64,000 nt of DNA, taken from the NCBI GenBank assembly GCA_048500255.1, contig JASNYH010000001.1, positions 186,001 through 250,000 of the forward strand, written 5' to 3'. The notes under the pieces are model-generated. The model was not told the origin of the DNA and did not search any database. It saw nothing but the letters and a program-made list of their open reading frames with translations. Shown one piece after another: positions 1 through 9,092 of this stretch. The stretch is from JAMHWF01 sp048500255 (GTDB lineage Bacteria; Pseudomonadota; Gammaproteobacteria; Burkholderiales; Burkholderiaceae_C). The position numbers and the translations under genes were made by a program. The first letter of the stretch is position 1. The number at the start of each line of letters is the position of its first letter.

Positions 1-58
1 GGCCGCCGCCGACGATCACGACGTCGACGCGGCGCGGCGTGCCGGCCGGCTCGCTCAC
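1..58 (-). CDS. Start of an FAD/NAD(P)-binding oxidoreductase (partial)
   Basis: Only the first 19 codons are in the window, and the gene continues past position 1. It begins at a GTG whose first bases overlap the OsmC stop codon (GTGTGA), so it is probably translated by coupling to the OsmC gene. The visible residues end in DVVIVGGG, the opening beta strand and glycine turn of a Rossmann dinucleotide-binding fold (GxGxxG). A flavin-dependent oxidoreductase is the usual meaning of such a start, but the substrate cannot be judged from 19 residues. Confidence 0.5.
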   Translation of the reverse strand, partial: MSEPAGTPRRVDVVIVGGG

Positions 59-627
59 ACCTTGCTCGCCGTGACGGCGATGTCGGTCGAGTTGGCAACG
101 ATGTCGAACACCGCCGAGCGCTTCTGCGACTGCGCGACCAGCGCCTCGATCTGCTCGGGCGTGGCGTCGGCGTCGATCTCGTAGTGGACCTTGATGGCGT
201 CGAAGCCGTTGCGCACGCGCTCGTCGATGCCGAGCACGCCCTGCAGGTCCATGCCGGCCTCGAGCGTCGCACGCACCGAGTGCAGCTGGATGTGGCGGTG
301 CTGCGCCACCGCGGCGATGCCCGCCGACAGGCAGCCCGCCAGGCCGACGAGCACGTATTCGACCGGCGTCGCGCCGTTGTCGGCCGACGCGAAGATCTCG
401 GGGTGGTCGGAATCGAACTCCCAGCTGCGGCGGTGCCGCTGCTCGGCGCCCAGACCGTAGAAGTCGTCGACGGTGGTGCGGCTGTGCGTGCCGTTGACCC
501 ACTGGCTGGTGGCGCGCCAGCGGAAGCGCGCGCCTTCCGGCGCGTCGGTGAGCGCGGCGCGCGCGGTCAGCAGGGCGTCGACGTCGACGCCGTTGTCGGC
601 ACGGCGGTTCGGGGCGGGATTCGTCAT
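55..627 (-). CDS. OsmC-family peroxiredoxin-like protein
   Basis: A 190-aa protein of the OsmC/Ohr superfamily, small cytoplasmic dimers of which the characterised members reduce organic hydroperoxides with a cysteine pair. The start ATG is preceded by GAGGAG at a good distance. The conserved core is visible: a TPVEYVLVGLAGCLSAGI segment at about residues 85-105 carries the C-terminal-helix cysteine. Only this one core cysteine is evident, so peroxidase activity is less certain than for classical OsmC. The N-terminal 50 residues are longer than in OsmC proper. It overlaps the next flavoprotein gene, which suggests a joint redox role. Confidence 0.8.
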   Translation of the reverse strand: MTNPAPNRRADNGVDVDALLTARAALTDAPEGARFRWRATSQWVNGTHSRTTVDDFYGLGAEQRHRRSWEFDSDHPEIFASADNGATPVEYVLVGLAGCLSAGIAAVAQHRHIQLHSVRATLEAGMDLQGVLGIDERVRNGFDAIKVHYEIDADATPEQIEALVAQSQKRSAVFDIVANSTDIAVTASKV

Positions 628-749
628 GGCAGCGGCTCCTCGGCGAGGGTTCGGATGCGCCGGCTCGGTGACCGGACGCGAGCCACTGTGGTCGCGCTGC
701 GTTGGAGTCAGCGTTGGATCGGTCGTTGGACGGGCGAGCCGTCGGCGCG

Positions 750-1706
750 TCAGCCCGCCTCGCTGCAGACGCGTCCGCGCCCGGCCTGCTTGGCGGCGTA
801 GAGCCGCGCGTCGGCGGCGGCGACGAGCGCGACGGCGTCGGCCGGCGAGCCCGGCGACCACGCGGCGACGCCGGCGCTGATCGTGACGACCTGTGCCGGC
901 GGCGCGTCCGCGTGCACGATGCGCAGCGCACGCACGGCCTGCTCGACGTGCTGTGCGACGTCGAGCGCGCCGGCGGCGTCGGTGTCGCCGAGCAGGCAGG
1001 CGAACTCCTCGCCGCCCCAGCGCGCGACGAGGTCGGCCGGCCTTCGCAACGTGGCGCGCAGCGTCGCCGCGATGCGGCGCAGGCAGTCGTCGCCGGCCTG
1101 GTGGCCGTAGCGATCGTTGTAGCGCTTGAAGTGATCGACGTCGGCCATCACGAGCGCCAGCGGCGCGCCGTTGCGCGCGCTGCGCCGCAGCTCGTCGGCC
1201 AGCCGCGCGTCGAAGCAGCGGCGGTTGTAGACGCCGGTCAGGCCGTCGATGAAGGCGGCCTGGCGCAGCACGTCGGCCTGCGCCTTGAGCTGCAGGTGCG
1301 TGCGCACGCGCGCGCGCACGACGCTCGGATGGATCGGCTTGGCGATGAAGTCGACGGCGCCGGCGTCGAGGCCGCGTGCCTCGGCCGCAACGTCGTCCTG
1401 CGCGGTGACGAAGATGACGGGCGTGTCGCGCGTCGCCGGGTCGGCGCGCAGGCGCGCCAGCACCTGGTAGCCGTCCATGCCGGGCATCACGACGTCGAGC
1501 AGCACGAGGTCGGGCTGCTTGTCGACGCACACGGCGAGCGCCTGTTCACCGCTGGTCGCCATCAGCACCTGGTGGTCGGCGGCGAACACGCGGTACAGCG
1601 CCTGGATGTTGGCCGGCTGGTCGTCGACGACGAGCAGCCGCGGGCGCCGCCCGCTCGGACGCGCCAGTGCGGCGAGGTCGAGGCCGGAGTCGGCAGGGTC
1701 GCTCAT
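750..1706 (-). CDS. Response-regulator diguanylate cyclase (REC-GGDEF)
   Basis: A 318-aa protein with a receiver domain (about residues 20-140; phospho-acceptor Asp in LVLLDVVMPGMDG) followed by a GGDEF domain (about 155-310). The active-site signature is GGEEF, so it should make cyclic di-GMP from two GTP. RPAD lies five residues before GGEEF and matches the RxxD inhibitory I-site, so product feedback is expected. The architecture is PleD/WspR-like, with one receiver. It starts 14 bp after the stop of the hybrid kinase gene on the same strand, so that kinase is its likely phosphodonor and the pair probably converts a periplasmic signal into c-di-GMP. Confidence 0.93.
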   Translation of the reverse strand: MSDPADSGLDLAALARPSGRRPRLLVVDDQPANIQALYRVFAADHQVLMATSGEQALAVCVDKQPDLVLLDVVMPGMDGYQVLARLRADPATRDTPVIFVTAQDDVAAEARGLDAGAVDFIAKPIHPSVVRARVRTHLQLKAQADVLRQAAFIDGLTGVYNRRCFDARLADELRRSARNGAPLALVMADVDHFKRYNDRYGHQAGDDCLRRIAATLRATLRRPADLVARWGGEEFACLLGDTDAAGALDVAQHVEQAVRALRIVHADAPPAQVVTISAGVAAWSPGSPADAVALVAAADARLYAAKQAGRGRVCSEAG

Positions 1707-1720
1707 CGTGCGCCTTTGCT

Positions 1721-4700
1721 TCAGCGCAGGCGTTGCACCAGTTCGTCGCACAACGACGCGGCGCGTTCGAAGTCGAAGGCCCCGACGGCAGCATCGAGTT
1801 CGTCGAGCGACGCGCCGGCGAGCACGCCGGGCGCGGCGCGCAGGCGCTCGCAGGCGTCGAAGGCCGCCATGTCGGCGTCGCGCAGCAGCGCGGCCAGCTC
1901 GTCGACGCGGCGCAGCAGCTCGTCGAGCGGCACGGCGACGGCGCGGTCCGCGGCGGCGGGCTCGATGACGACGCCGAGCTCGGCCGCCGCACGCTCGAGT
2001 TCGGGCACGTCGCATTGCACCGCAGCGCGCCAGGCGCCGGACAGCGCGGCGACTTCACCTGCGTCACCCGGCGCGCGCGCGTCGAGCGAGCGCTCGCAGC
2101 GCGCCGCCAGCGCCGACAGCGCCACGGCGCCGATCGTCGCCGCCAGCCCCTTCATCGTGTGCATCAGCCGGCCGGCGTCGTCGCCGCGGCCGGCCGCCAG
2201 GTGGGCGTCGAGCGCGTCGGCGCTGGCCGCGATGTCGGTCAGCGAGCCGCGCAGCATGCGCACATAGGCCCCGCGGTGGCCGCCGATGCGCGCCAGCGCG
2301 GCGTCGACGTCGAGCCGGGCGCTCGTCGTGGCAGCGCTCGCCGCGCAGACAGCGGGCGCGGCGGCCGAGGCGCCCGCATCGCCGGTCGGCGACGTGGCGG
2401 CGCCGGCGCGGCCCGCCACGCGGCGCAGCGTCGCCACCAGCGCGTCGAGGTCGAACGGCTTGCCGACATGGTCGTTCATGCCCGCGGCGAGGCAGGCCTC
2501 GCGGTCGGCCGGCAGCGCATTGGCCGTCATCGCGACGATCGGCAGCGCCGTGCGGCCGAGCTCGCGGCGGATCGCCTGCGTCGCCGCATAGCCGTCCATC
2601 ACGGGCATCTGCACGTCCATCAGCACGGCGTCGTAGTCCGGCCGCGCGGCGGCGACGGCGGCGACGCCCTGCGCGCCGTCGGCCGCCACGTCGACCTGCG
2701 CGCCCTCGTCGGCGAGCAGCTCGCTCGCGATCTGGCGGTTGTTGGCGTTGTCGTCGACGATGAGCACGCGCAGGCCTGCCAGGCGCGGCGCGCCGGCGCG
2801 CGGCGACGGCGCCTCGGCACCCGCCGGCGCCGGATGGAAGGCGGCGGCCAGCGCCTCGGCCATCATCGCCGCCGTGACCGGCTTGACGAGAAAGCCGTCG
2901 AGCAGCGCCTGCTCCTCGGCGCTGCGCTCGGCGAGCATCTCGCGACCGTGCGCCGTCAGCATGATGAGGCGCGGCGGCTCGGCGTCGCCGCGCGCGCGGA
3001 TGCGGCGGCAAGCCTGCCAGCCGTCGATGCCCGGCATGCGGCAGTCGACGAACACGGCGTCGTAGGGCGCGCCGTCGGCCGCCGCGCGGTCGACGCGGGT
3101 GAACGCGTCCGCCGCGTCGAGCGCAGCGTCGACGCGCCAGCCGAGCGCGCGCGCCGCGGCAGCGATCGTGGCGCGCGCCGTCGCATGGTCGTCGACCACG
3201 AGCACGCGCAGCGCGGGGTCCGTGGCCGTGGCCGGCGGGTCGTCGTCCTGCGGCGCGACGACATCGCGTTCCGTCGCGAGCGCGAACTCGACCTCGAACG
3301 AGAACGTGCTGCCCTCGCCCGGCACGCTCGCCAACGCGAGCTCGCCGCCCATCAGCGCGACGAGGCGCTGGCAGATCGCGAGGCCGAGGCCGGTGCCGCC
3401 GAAGCGGCGCGTCGTCGACGCCTCGGCCTGAGAGAAGCCGCCGAAGACGTGGCGCTGGTGCTCGGGCGCGATGCCGATGCCGGTGTCGGCAACGGCGAAG
3501 GCCAGCCGCACACGCGCGGCCTGTCGCTGGAGCGCGCGCACGCGCAGCACGACCTCGCCCTCGGCGGTGAACTTGATCGCGTTGCCGCCGAGATTGATCA
3601 GCACCTGCTGCAGCCGCATGTCGTCGCCGACCAGTGCGTCGGGCACGCCGGGATCGATGTCGTAGAGCACCTCGATGCCCTTGGCGCCCGCGTTGGCCGA
3701 CAGGATCAGCGACAGCTCGCGCAACAGCCGCTCGACGCTGAACGGCCGCGGGTCGAGCTGCATCTTGCCGGCCTCGACCTTGGAGAAGTCGAGGATGTCG
3801 TTGAGCAGGCCGAGCAGCGAGCGCGCCGCGCGCTCCGTCTTGGCGGCGTAGTCGCGCTGGCGCGCCGTCAGCGGCGTCTTGCGCAGCAGCTCGAGCATGC
3901 CGAGGATGGCATTCATCGGCGTGCGGATCTCGTGGCTCATGTTGGCGACGAAGCGGCTCTTGGCCACGCTCGCCTGCTCGGCCTGCACCGTGCGCTCCTC
4001 GAGCTGCTGTTCGGCGCGCCGGCGCTTCGAGACGTCGGTGTAGGTCGTGACGAAGCCGCCGCCGGGCATCGGCGCGCCGTGGATGTCGAGCACGAGCCCG
4101 TTGGGCCGCTCGCGCTCGATGCGGTGCGGCACAGGGCTGCGCGCACGCTCGACGATCTGGCGCACGAGGGACTCGACGTCGGCGCTCGCGCCGTACTCGC
4201 CGCGCTCGACGTTGTGGCGGATGATGCTCTCGAACGTCGTCGCCGGCGGCGTGTCGAACAGCCGGTCGGGCAGATCGAGCATCGTGCGGAACTGGCGGTT
4301 GTGGACGACGAGCTCGAGCTTGCCGTCGAACACGCTCAGGCCGCACGGCAGGTTGTCGACGATGGCCTGCATCGTCGCGTAGCTGCGCCGCAGCTCGTCC
4401 TCGGCCTGCTTCTGCGCCGTGATGTCGGTCTCGATCGCCATGAAGCCGACGAGCGTGCCGCGCTCGTCGCGCAGCGGCTGCACGTCGATCTCGAGCCAGT
4501 AGTCGCGGCCGTCGCGCGCGCGGTTGACGATCTCGCCGCGAAAGCCCTCGCCCGCCGCGACGGCGCCTTGCAGCCGCGCGTGCTCGCTCGCGTTGCGGCG
4601 CTCGCTCGCCAGCAGTTCCGCCGGGCGGCGGCCGTGTATCTCGTGCAGCGTGTAGCCCGACATGCGCGTGAAGCCCTCGTTGACCCACTGCACGCGGAAT

Positions 4701-6115
4701 TCGGTGTCACAGATCAGCACGCCGTTGGAGGTGGCCTGAACCACCTTGGCGAGGCGGTCGAGGTCGGCCGTCATGCGCCGCGCGGCGGCCAGCGCGCGCA
4801 CGCGGCCGACCGACAACAGCCACACGACGAGCGCCATCAGCAGGCTCAGCAGCGCGCCGCCGATCGCCGCGAAGACGAGGCTCGAGCCGTCGGTCTCGGC
4901 GGCGAACGCCGCCGTGCCCCGCATCTCGAGCGTGAGCGCGCGCCCGCCGATGTGCAGCGTGCGTTGCGCGCGCAGCGCGGGCGGATCCGCGACATCGGCG
5001 TCGGTGGCCTGCCCGTGCTCGTAGAGCAGCGAGGCTCCCGTTGCCGCCGGCCCGTCGTACAGGCGCAGGCGCAGCCCCGGATCCCAGTGCTGCGGCGCCG
5101 ACTGCAGCAGCTCGGCGACGATGATCGGCGCATAGACCAGGCCGACCAGCGTCGCCTGGCGCTGCGCCGGCGTCATCACGGAATCGACGCCGTTGCGATA
5201 CACCGGCAGCAGGTAGAGGAAGCCGGCGCTGCGGCGGTCGTCTTGCAACAGCGTGACGCGACCCGTGAGCGTCGGCTCGCCCGTCGCGACGGCGCGCTCG
5301 GCGGCCTCGCGCCGCACCGGCTCGGAACCGATGTCGTAGCCCCAGGCGGCGAGGTTGTGCCACAGCGGCTCGATGAACTTGATGACGTAGAGATCGCTCG
5401 CGGCACCCTGCGTGCGCACCGCGAACTGCGGCGCGCCGTCGGCACGCTCGGCGGCGACGAAGCGCTCGAGGTCGGCGCGCTCCACTCGCTCGATGAAGCC
5501 GAAGCCGCGCAGCCCGGGGAACTCCATCTCCAGGCGGCGCGACTCGACGTAGGCGCGGAAGTCGGCGCGCGCGATGTGCGTGCTGGCGGCGTAAGCGCCG
5601 CGTGCGCCCTCGAGGCCGAACAGCGGGCGCTCGAAGCGCTGCAGGATGTCGGTCTCGATGCGCTCGATCTGGCGCTCGAAGCGGCGCTGCAGCTGCGTGT
5701 CGAGGTCGCGCTGCAGCCACACGACGACGGCACCGGTCAGCGCCAGGCCGCCCAGGTGCACCGCCGCCGTCATCAGGATCGGCGCGCTCAGGCGACCGCC
5801 GCCGGGGCGGCCGGTGCCCGGCGCAGCGGCGGGCGCGGCGGCGCGCTGCGACGCCGAGCGCTGCAGGCGCACGGCGCGGCGCGTCGCGGCGAGGCAGCGC
5901 CAGTAGATCCACGGACCCGCGACGAGTGTCAGCAGCGCCGCCGTGACGACGGCTCGTGCCGTGCCGTCCAGGCGCGGCACGACGGCCGGCAGCGCGACGC
6001 CGACCGCGACGCAGACGATGGCGACCGTCGCCGACACTTCGACGAACAGCCGCGCGGGGTGGAAGCCGGTTCGAACGATGCTCACTGGCAGGGCGCCGTC
6101 GCGACGTTCGCCCAT
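1721..6115 (-). CDS. CHASE/PAS hybrid sensor histidine kinase with two receivers and HPt
   Basis: A 1464-aa inner-membrane phosphorelay kinase. Order: hydrophobic segments at about 20-75 and 115-140, a periplasmic CHASE domain (about 165-400, with FPGLRGFGFIERV), a further membrane helix at about 430-455, two PAS domains (about 480-720), HisKA with the H-box SHEIRTPMNAILG, HATPase_c (DTGIGI, GGTGLGLAI), receiver 1 (VFVDCRMPGIDG), receiver 2 (VLMDVQMPVMDG) and a C-terminal HPt (MHTMKGLAATIGA). All phosphotransfer residues are present. An in-frame TTG 21 bp upstream is an alternative start, and neither start has a strong ribosome site. The diguanylate cyclase gene follows after 14 bp. Confidence 0.95.
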   Translation of the reverse strand: MGERRDGALPVSIVRTGFHPARLFVEVSATVAIVCVAVGVALPAVVPRLDGTARAVVTAALLTLVAGPWIYWRCLAATRRAVRLQRSASQRAAAPAAAPGTGRPGGGRLSAPILMTAAVHLGGLALTGAVVVWLQRDLDTQLQRRFERQIERIETDILQRFERPLFGLEGARGAYAASTHIARADFRAYVESRRLEMEFPGLRGFGFIERVERADLERFVAAERADGAPQFAVRTQGAASDLYVIKFIEPLWHNLAAWGYDIGSEPVRREAAERAVATGEPTLTGRVTLLQDDRRSAGFLYLLPVYRNGVDSVMTPAQRQATLVGLVYAPIIVAELLQSAPQHWDPGLRLRLYDGPAATGASLLYEHGQATDADVADPPALRAQRTLHIGGRALTLEMRGTAAFAAETDGSSLVFAAIGGALLSLLMALVVWLLSVGRVRALAAARRMTADLDRLAKVVQATSNGVLICDTEFRVQWVNEGFTRMSGYTLHEIHGRRPAELLASERRNASEHARLQGAVAAGEGFRGEIVNRARDGRDYWLEIDVQPLRDERGTLVGFMAIETDITAQKQAEDELRRSYATMQAIVDNLPCGLSVFDGKLELVVHNRQFRTMLDLPDRLFDTPPATTFESIIRHNVERGEYGASADVESLVRQIVERARSPVPHRIERERPNGLVLDIHGAPMPGGGFVTTYTDVSKRRRAEQQLEERTVQAEQASVAKSRFVANMSHEIRTPMNAILGMLELLRKTPLTARQRDYAAKTERAARSLLGLLNDILDFSKVEAGKMQLDPRPFSVERLLRELSLILSANAGAKGIEVLYDIDPGVPDALVGDDMRLQQVLINLGGNAIKFTAEGEVVLRVRALQRQAARVRLAFAVADTGIGIAPEHQRHVFGGFSQAEASTTRRFGGTGLGLAICQRLVALMGGELALASVPGEGSTFSFEVEFALATERDVVAPQDDDPPATATDPALRVLVVDDHATARATIAAAARALGWRVDAALDAADAFTRVDRAAADGAPYDAVFVDCRMPGIDGWQACRRIRARGDAEPPRLIMLTAHGREMLAERSAEEQALLDGFLVKPVTAAMMAEALAAAFHPAPAGAEAPSPRAGAPRLAGLRVLIVDDNANNRQIASELLADEGAQVDVAADGAQGVAAVAAARPDYDAVLMDVQMPVMDGYAATQAIRRELGRTALPIVAMTANALPADREACLAAGMNDHVGKPFDLDALVATLRRVAGRAGAATSPTGDAGASAAAPAVCAASAATTSARLDVDAALARIGGHRGAYVRMLRGSLTDIAASADALDAHLAAGRGDDAGRLMHTMKGLAATIGAVALSALAARCERSLDARAPGDAGEVAALSGAWRAAVQCDVPELERAAAELGVVIEPAAADRAVAVPLDELLRRVDELAALLRDADMAAFDACERLRAAPGVLAGASLDELDAAVGAFDFERAASLCDELVQRLR

Positions 6116-6215
6116 TCGGACGCCGGTCGAGCGCAATCGTCTTCGATTGTCGGCAGCCGGGCGCGCGCGGATCGCGCGAGATGGCGGGCGATTGCCGGGC
6201 TGTTGTGCGCCCCGC

Positions 6216-7313
6216 CTACAGGCGCGCCGACACGGCCTCGGCGATCGCCAGCGACGCCGTCAGGCCCGGCGACTCGATGCCGAACAGGTTCACCAGGCCG
6301 GCGACGCCGTGCACCGCGGCGTCCTGGATCACGAAGTCGGCCGCCGGTTCGCCGGGGCCGCTGATCTTGGGCCGGATGCCGGCATACGCCGGCTGCAGCG
6401 CGCCGTCGGGCAGCCCCGGCCAGTAGCGGCGGATCGACGCGTAGAACGACGCGGCGCGGCCTGCGTCGACCGCGTAGTCGATGGCGTCGACCCATTCGAC
6501 GTCGGGGCCGAAGCGGCACTGGCCGCCGAGGTCGATCGTCAGGTGCACGCCCAGCCCGCCGGGCTCGGGCACCGGATAGATCAGGCGCGAGAACGGCGAG
6601 CGTCCGCTCAGGCCGTAGTAGTTGCCCTTGGCAAACCAGGCGCACGGCACGCTGGCCGGTGCCACGCCGTCGATCGCCGCCGCGACGGCCGGCGCGTGCA
6701 GGCCGGCGCAGTTGACGACGATGCCGGCCTCGATCGCCATCGGCTCGGCGCCGCCGACCTCCAGGCGGATGCCGCCCGCGCCCGCGGTGCCGGCGCGCAC
6801 CGGCGCGTCGAAGGCCAGCATGCCGCCGACGGCCTCGACGTCGCCCTGCAGCGCGAGCATCAGCGCGTGGCTGTCGACGATGCCGGTTTCGGCGCTGACG
6901 AGCGCCGCCACGCAGGCGAGCTGCGGCTCGGCCTCGCAGGCGCGGCGCGCGCCGATCAGCTCGAGCCCGCTCACGCCGTTGGCCAGCCCGCGCTCGCGCA
7001 GCGCGTCGAGCGTGGCCTCCTGCTCGCGCGACGTGGCGACGATGAACTTGCCGCAGCGCCGGTGCGGCACGCCGTGCGACGCGCAGTAGTCGTAGAGCAG
7101 TCGCCGGCCGCGCACGCACAGCGCGGCCTTCAGCGAGCCGGCGGGGTAGTAGATGCCGGCGTGAACGACTTCGCTGTTGCGCGAGCTGATGCCGGTGCCG
7201 ATGGCGCGCTCGCGCTCGAGCACCAGCGTCTCGAGTCCGCGCTGCGCCAGCGCGCGCGCCACGGCGAGGCCGACGACGCCGGCGCCGATGACGAGGGCAT
7301 CCACGCGGTCCAC
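6216..7313 (-). CDS. L-2-hydroxyglutarate oxidase-like FAD oxidoreductase
   Basis: A 365-aa protein of the DAO superfamily, opening with the FAD motif VIGAGVVGLAVARALA and continuing SSRNSEVVHAGIYYP, a signature of the L-2-hydroxyglutarate dehydrogenase/oxidase (LhgO/YgaF) group. Family members oxidise L-2-hydroxyglutarate to 2-oxoglutarate with FAD. The length matches the bacterial proteins. The start is taken as GTG 16 bp after the acyl-CoA dehydrogenase stop; another GTG three codons later is possible and no good ribosome site separates them. The gene shares a strand and probably a transcript with the MarR and acyl-CoA dehydrogenase genes. Because homologues differ in substrate, a different 2-hydroxy acid remains possible. 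Confidence 0.75.
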   Translation of the reverse strand: MDRVDALVIGAGVVGLAVARALAQRGLETLVLERERAIGTGISSRNSEVVHAGIYYPAGSLKAALCVRGRRLLYDYCASHGVPHRRCGKFIVATSREQEATLDALRERGLANGVSGLELIGARRACEAEPQLACVAALVSAETGIVDSHALMLALQGDVEAVGGMLAFDAPVRAGTAGAGGIRLEVGGAEPMAIEAGIVVNCAGLHAPAVAAAIDGVAPASVPCAWFAKGNYYGLSGRSPFSRLIYPVPEPGGLGVHLTIDLGGQCRFGPDVEWVDAIDYAVDAGRAASFYASIRRYWPGLPDGALQPAYAGIRPKISGPGEPAADFVIQDAAVHGVAGLVNLFGIESPGLTASLAIAEAVSARL

Positions 7314-7329
7314 GAGCGGGGCGCGCGGC

Positions 7330-9057
7330 TCAGCCCAGGTCGACTTCGGGCAGCGTGAGCCCGTCGGCCGTCGCGCGCTGCCAGTGCACGCCGGCCTGCG
7401 GCAGCAGCCACTGCACGCCGTAGCGCATGCGGGCGAGCTTGGCCTCGGCCCATGCCGCGTCGTCCTCGTCGCAGGCGCCGCGCGCGCTGGCGGCGAACGC
7501 CCACGCCAGGCAGACGTGGGCCGCGCCGTGCAGCACGTCGTCGGCGACGCGCAGCGCCGCCTCGCGATCGTGGGCGGCGTGTCGCGCGACGACGGCGTAC
7601 GCATCGCGCGCCGCCGCCGTCTGCGCGCGCAGCGCGGCGGCGAACTCGCCCAGCGCGGGCTGCGCGTCGCAGCGCGCCGCCTCGGCGTCGAATTCGGCAA
7701 GCAGGTCGAGCCAGGCTGCGCCGCCGTCGGCGAGCAGCTTGCGCTGCACGAAGTCGATCGCCTGGATCTCGTTCGTGCCTTCGTAGACCATCGCGATGCG
7801 CGCGTCGCGCAGCGTCTGCTCGATGCCGCAGTCGGCGGTGTAGCCGTAGCCGCCCCACACCTGCAGCGCGGCGCTCGCGCCGTGGAAGCCCTGGTGCGTG
7901 ATGAAGGCCTTGACCACCGGCGTGAGCAGCGCGGCGATGCGCGACTCGCGCGCGCGACGTGCGGCGTCGCCATGGTGGGCCGCCTCGTCGAGCGCCAGCG
8001 CGGCGCGCCAGGCGACGACGCGCAGCCCTTCGGTCAGCGCCTGCAGGCGCAGCAGCGCATGGCGCATCGCCGGGTGAGCGGCGATCGGCGCGCCGAACTG
8101 CACGCGCTCGGCGGCGTGGCGCACGGCGTTCTGCGTCGCCATCTCGAGGTGGCCGAGGCCCTGCAGGCCGACGTGCAGGCGCGCCGAGTTCATCATCAGG
8201 AACATCGCCGCCAGCCCGCGGTGCGGCTCGCCGACGAGCCAGCCGGTGGCACCCTCGTAGCGCATCGCGCAGGTCGCGCTGCCGTGGATGCCCATCTTGT
8301 GCTCGATGCCGTCGCAGTGCATCGCGTTGCGGCGGCCGTCGGGCAGCTGCTTGGGCACGAGCGCGAGCGACAGGCCCTTGCTGCCCGAAGGCGCGTCGGG
8401 CAGCCGGCACAGCACGAGGTGCACGATGTCGTGCGTCAGGTCGTGCTCGCCGCCGCTGATGAAGATCTTGCTGCCCGTCACGCGCAGGCTGCCGTCGGGC
8501 TGCGGCTCGGCGCGCGTGCGCAACTGCCCGAGGTCGCTGCCGGCCTGCGGCTCGGTCAGCGCCATCGCAGCCAGCGTCTCGCCGGCGACGATGTCGGGCA
8601 GCCAGCGCGCCTTGAGCTCGTCGCCTGCATGCGCCTGCAGCGTCTCGTAGGCACCGTGCAGCAGGTCGGGGTACATCGTCCAGCCGTGGTTGCAGGCGTC
8701 GAGCATCTCGCGCGCCGCGGCGTCGATCAGCAGCGGCAGGCCCTGGCCGCCCCACTGCGGCGAACACGGCAGCGCCGGCCAGCCGCCGTCGACATAGGCG
8801 CGGTAGGCAGCGGCGAAGCCCGCCGGCGTGCGCACGGCGCCGTCGGCGTCGCGCGTGCAGCCCTCGCGGTCGCCGCTCGCGTTCAGCGGCAGCAGCACCT
8901 CGCGCGCGAAGCGCGCGGCCTCGTCGAGCACGGCCTGCGCCGTCGGCAGGTCGAGATCGGCGAACGCGGCGCAGCGCTGCCACGACGAAGGTGCATCGAG
9001 CACGCGCTCGATCACGAAGCGCATCTCGCGCAGGGGGGCGATGTAGTCGTAGCTCAT
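7330..9057 (-). CDS. Acyl-CoA dehydrogenase (DmdC-like, about 575 aa)
   Basis: A flavoprotein that would introduce a 2,3-double bond into an acyl-CoA and pass electrons to ETF. It has the extra N-terminal extension (YIAPLREMRFVIERV) seen in the 580-600-aa subgroup that includes DmdC, the FAD-loop motif MALTEPQAGSD at about residue 155, and the catalytic-base region YEGTNEIQ near residue 415, followed by the extra C-terminal domain of this subgroup. It lies 35 bp after the MarR gene and 16 bp before the LhgO-like gene. In Acinetobacter hca-type loci an acyl-CoA dehydrogenase (HcaD) feeds saturated phenylpropanoyl-CoA into the same route as feruloyl-CoA, which would fit this neighbourhood. That role is inferred. 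Confidence 0.85.
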   Translation of the reverse strand: MSYDYIAPLREMRFVIERVLDAPSSWQRCAAFADLDLPTAQAVLDEAARFAREVLLPLNASGDREGCTRDADGAVRTPAGFAAAYRAYVDGGWPALPCSPQWGGQGLPLLIDAAAREMLDACNHGWTMYPDLLHGAYETLQAHAGDELKARWLPDIVAGETLAAMALTEPQAGSDLGQLRTRAEPQPDGSLRVTGSKIFISGGEHDLTHDIVHLVLCRLPDAPSGSKGLSLALVPKQLPDGRRNAMHCDGIEHKMGIHGSATCAMRYEGATGWLVGEPHRGLAAMFLMMNSARLHVGLQGLGHLEMATQNAVRHAAERVQFGAPIAAHPAMRHALLRLQALTEGLRVVAWRAALALDEAAHHGDAARRARESRIAALLTPVVKAFITHQGFHGASAALQVWGGYGYTADCGIEQTLRDARIAMVYEGTNEIQAIDFVQRKLLADGGAAWLDLLAEFDAEAARCDAQPALGEFAAALRAQTAAARDAYAVVARHAAHDREAALRVADDVLHGAAHVCLAWAFAASARGACDEDDAAWAEAKLARMRYGVQWLLPQAGVHWQRATADGLTLPEVDLG

Positions 9058-9092
9058 GACGTGTGACTTCTCGGCTGCACTGGAACCGGCGC

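Noticed and set aside
628..749. Apparent fusion of the OsmC-like protein to upstream sequence
   Set aside because: The frame is open upstream of the OsmC ATG, but that part overlaps the diguanylate cyclase in another frame and is non-protein-like. The ATG at 627 has a proper ribosome site.
1667..6364. A 1565-codon open frame on the plus strand opposite the hybrid kinase
   Set aside because: Its translation is dominated by Arg, Ala, His and Val with no domain, and it mirrors the codon bias of the kinase on the other strand. It is a GC-rich antisense shadow.
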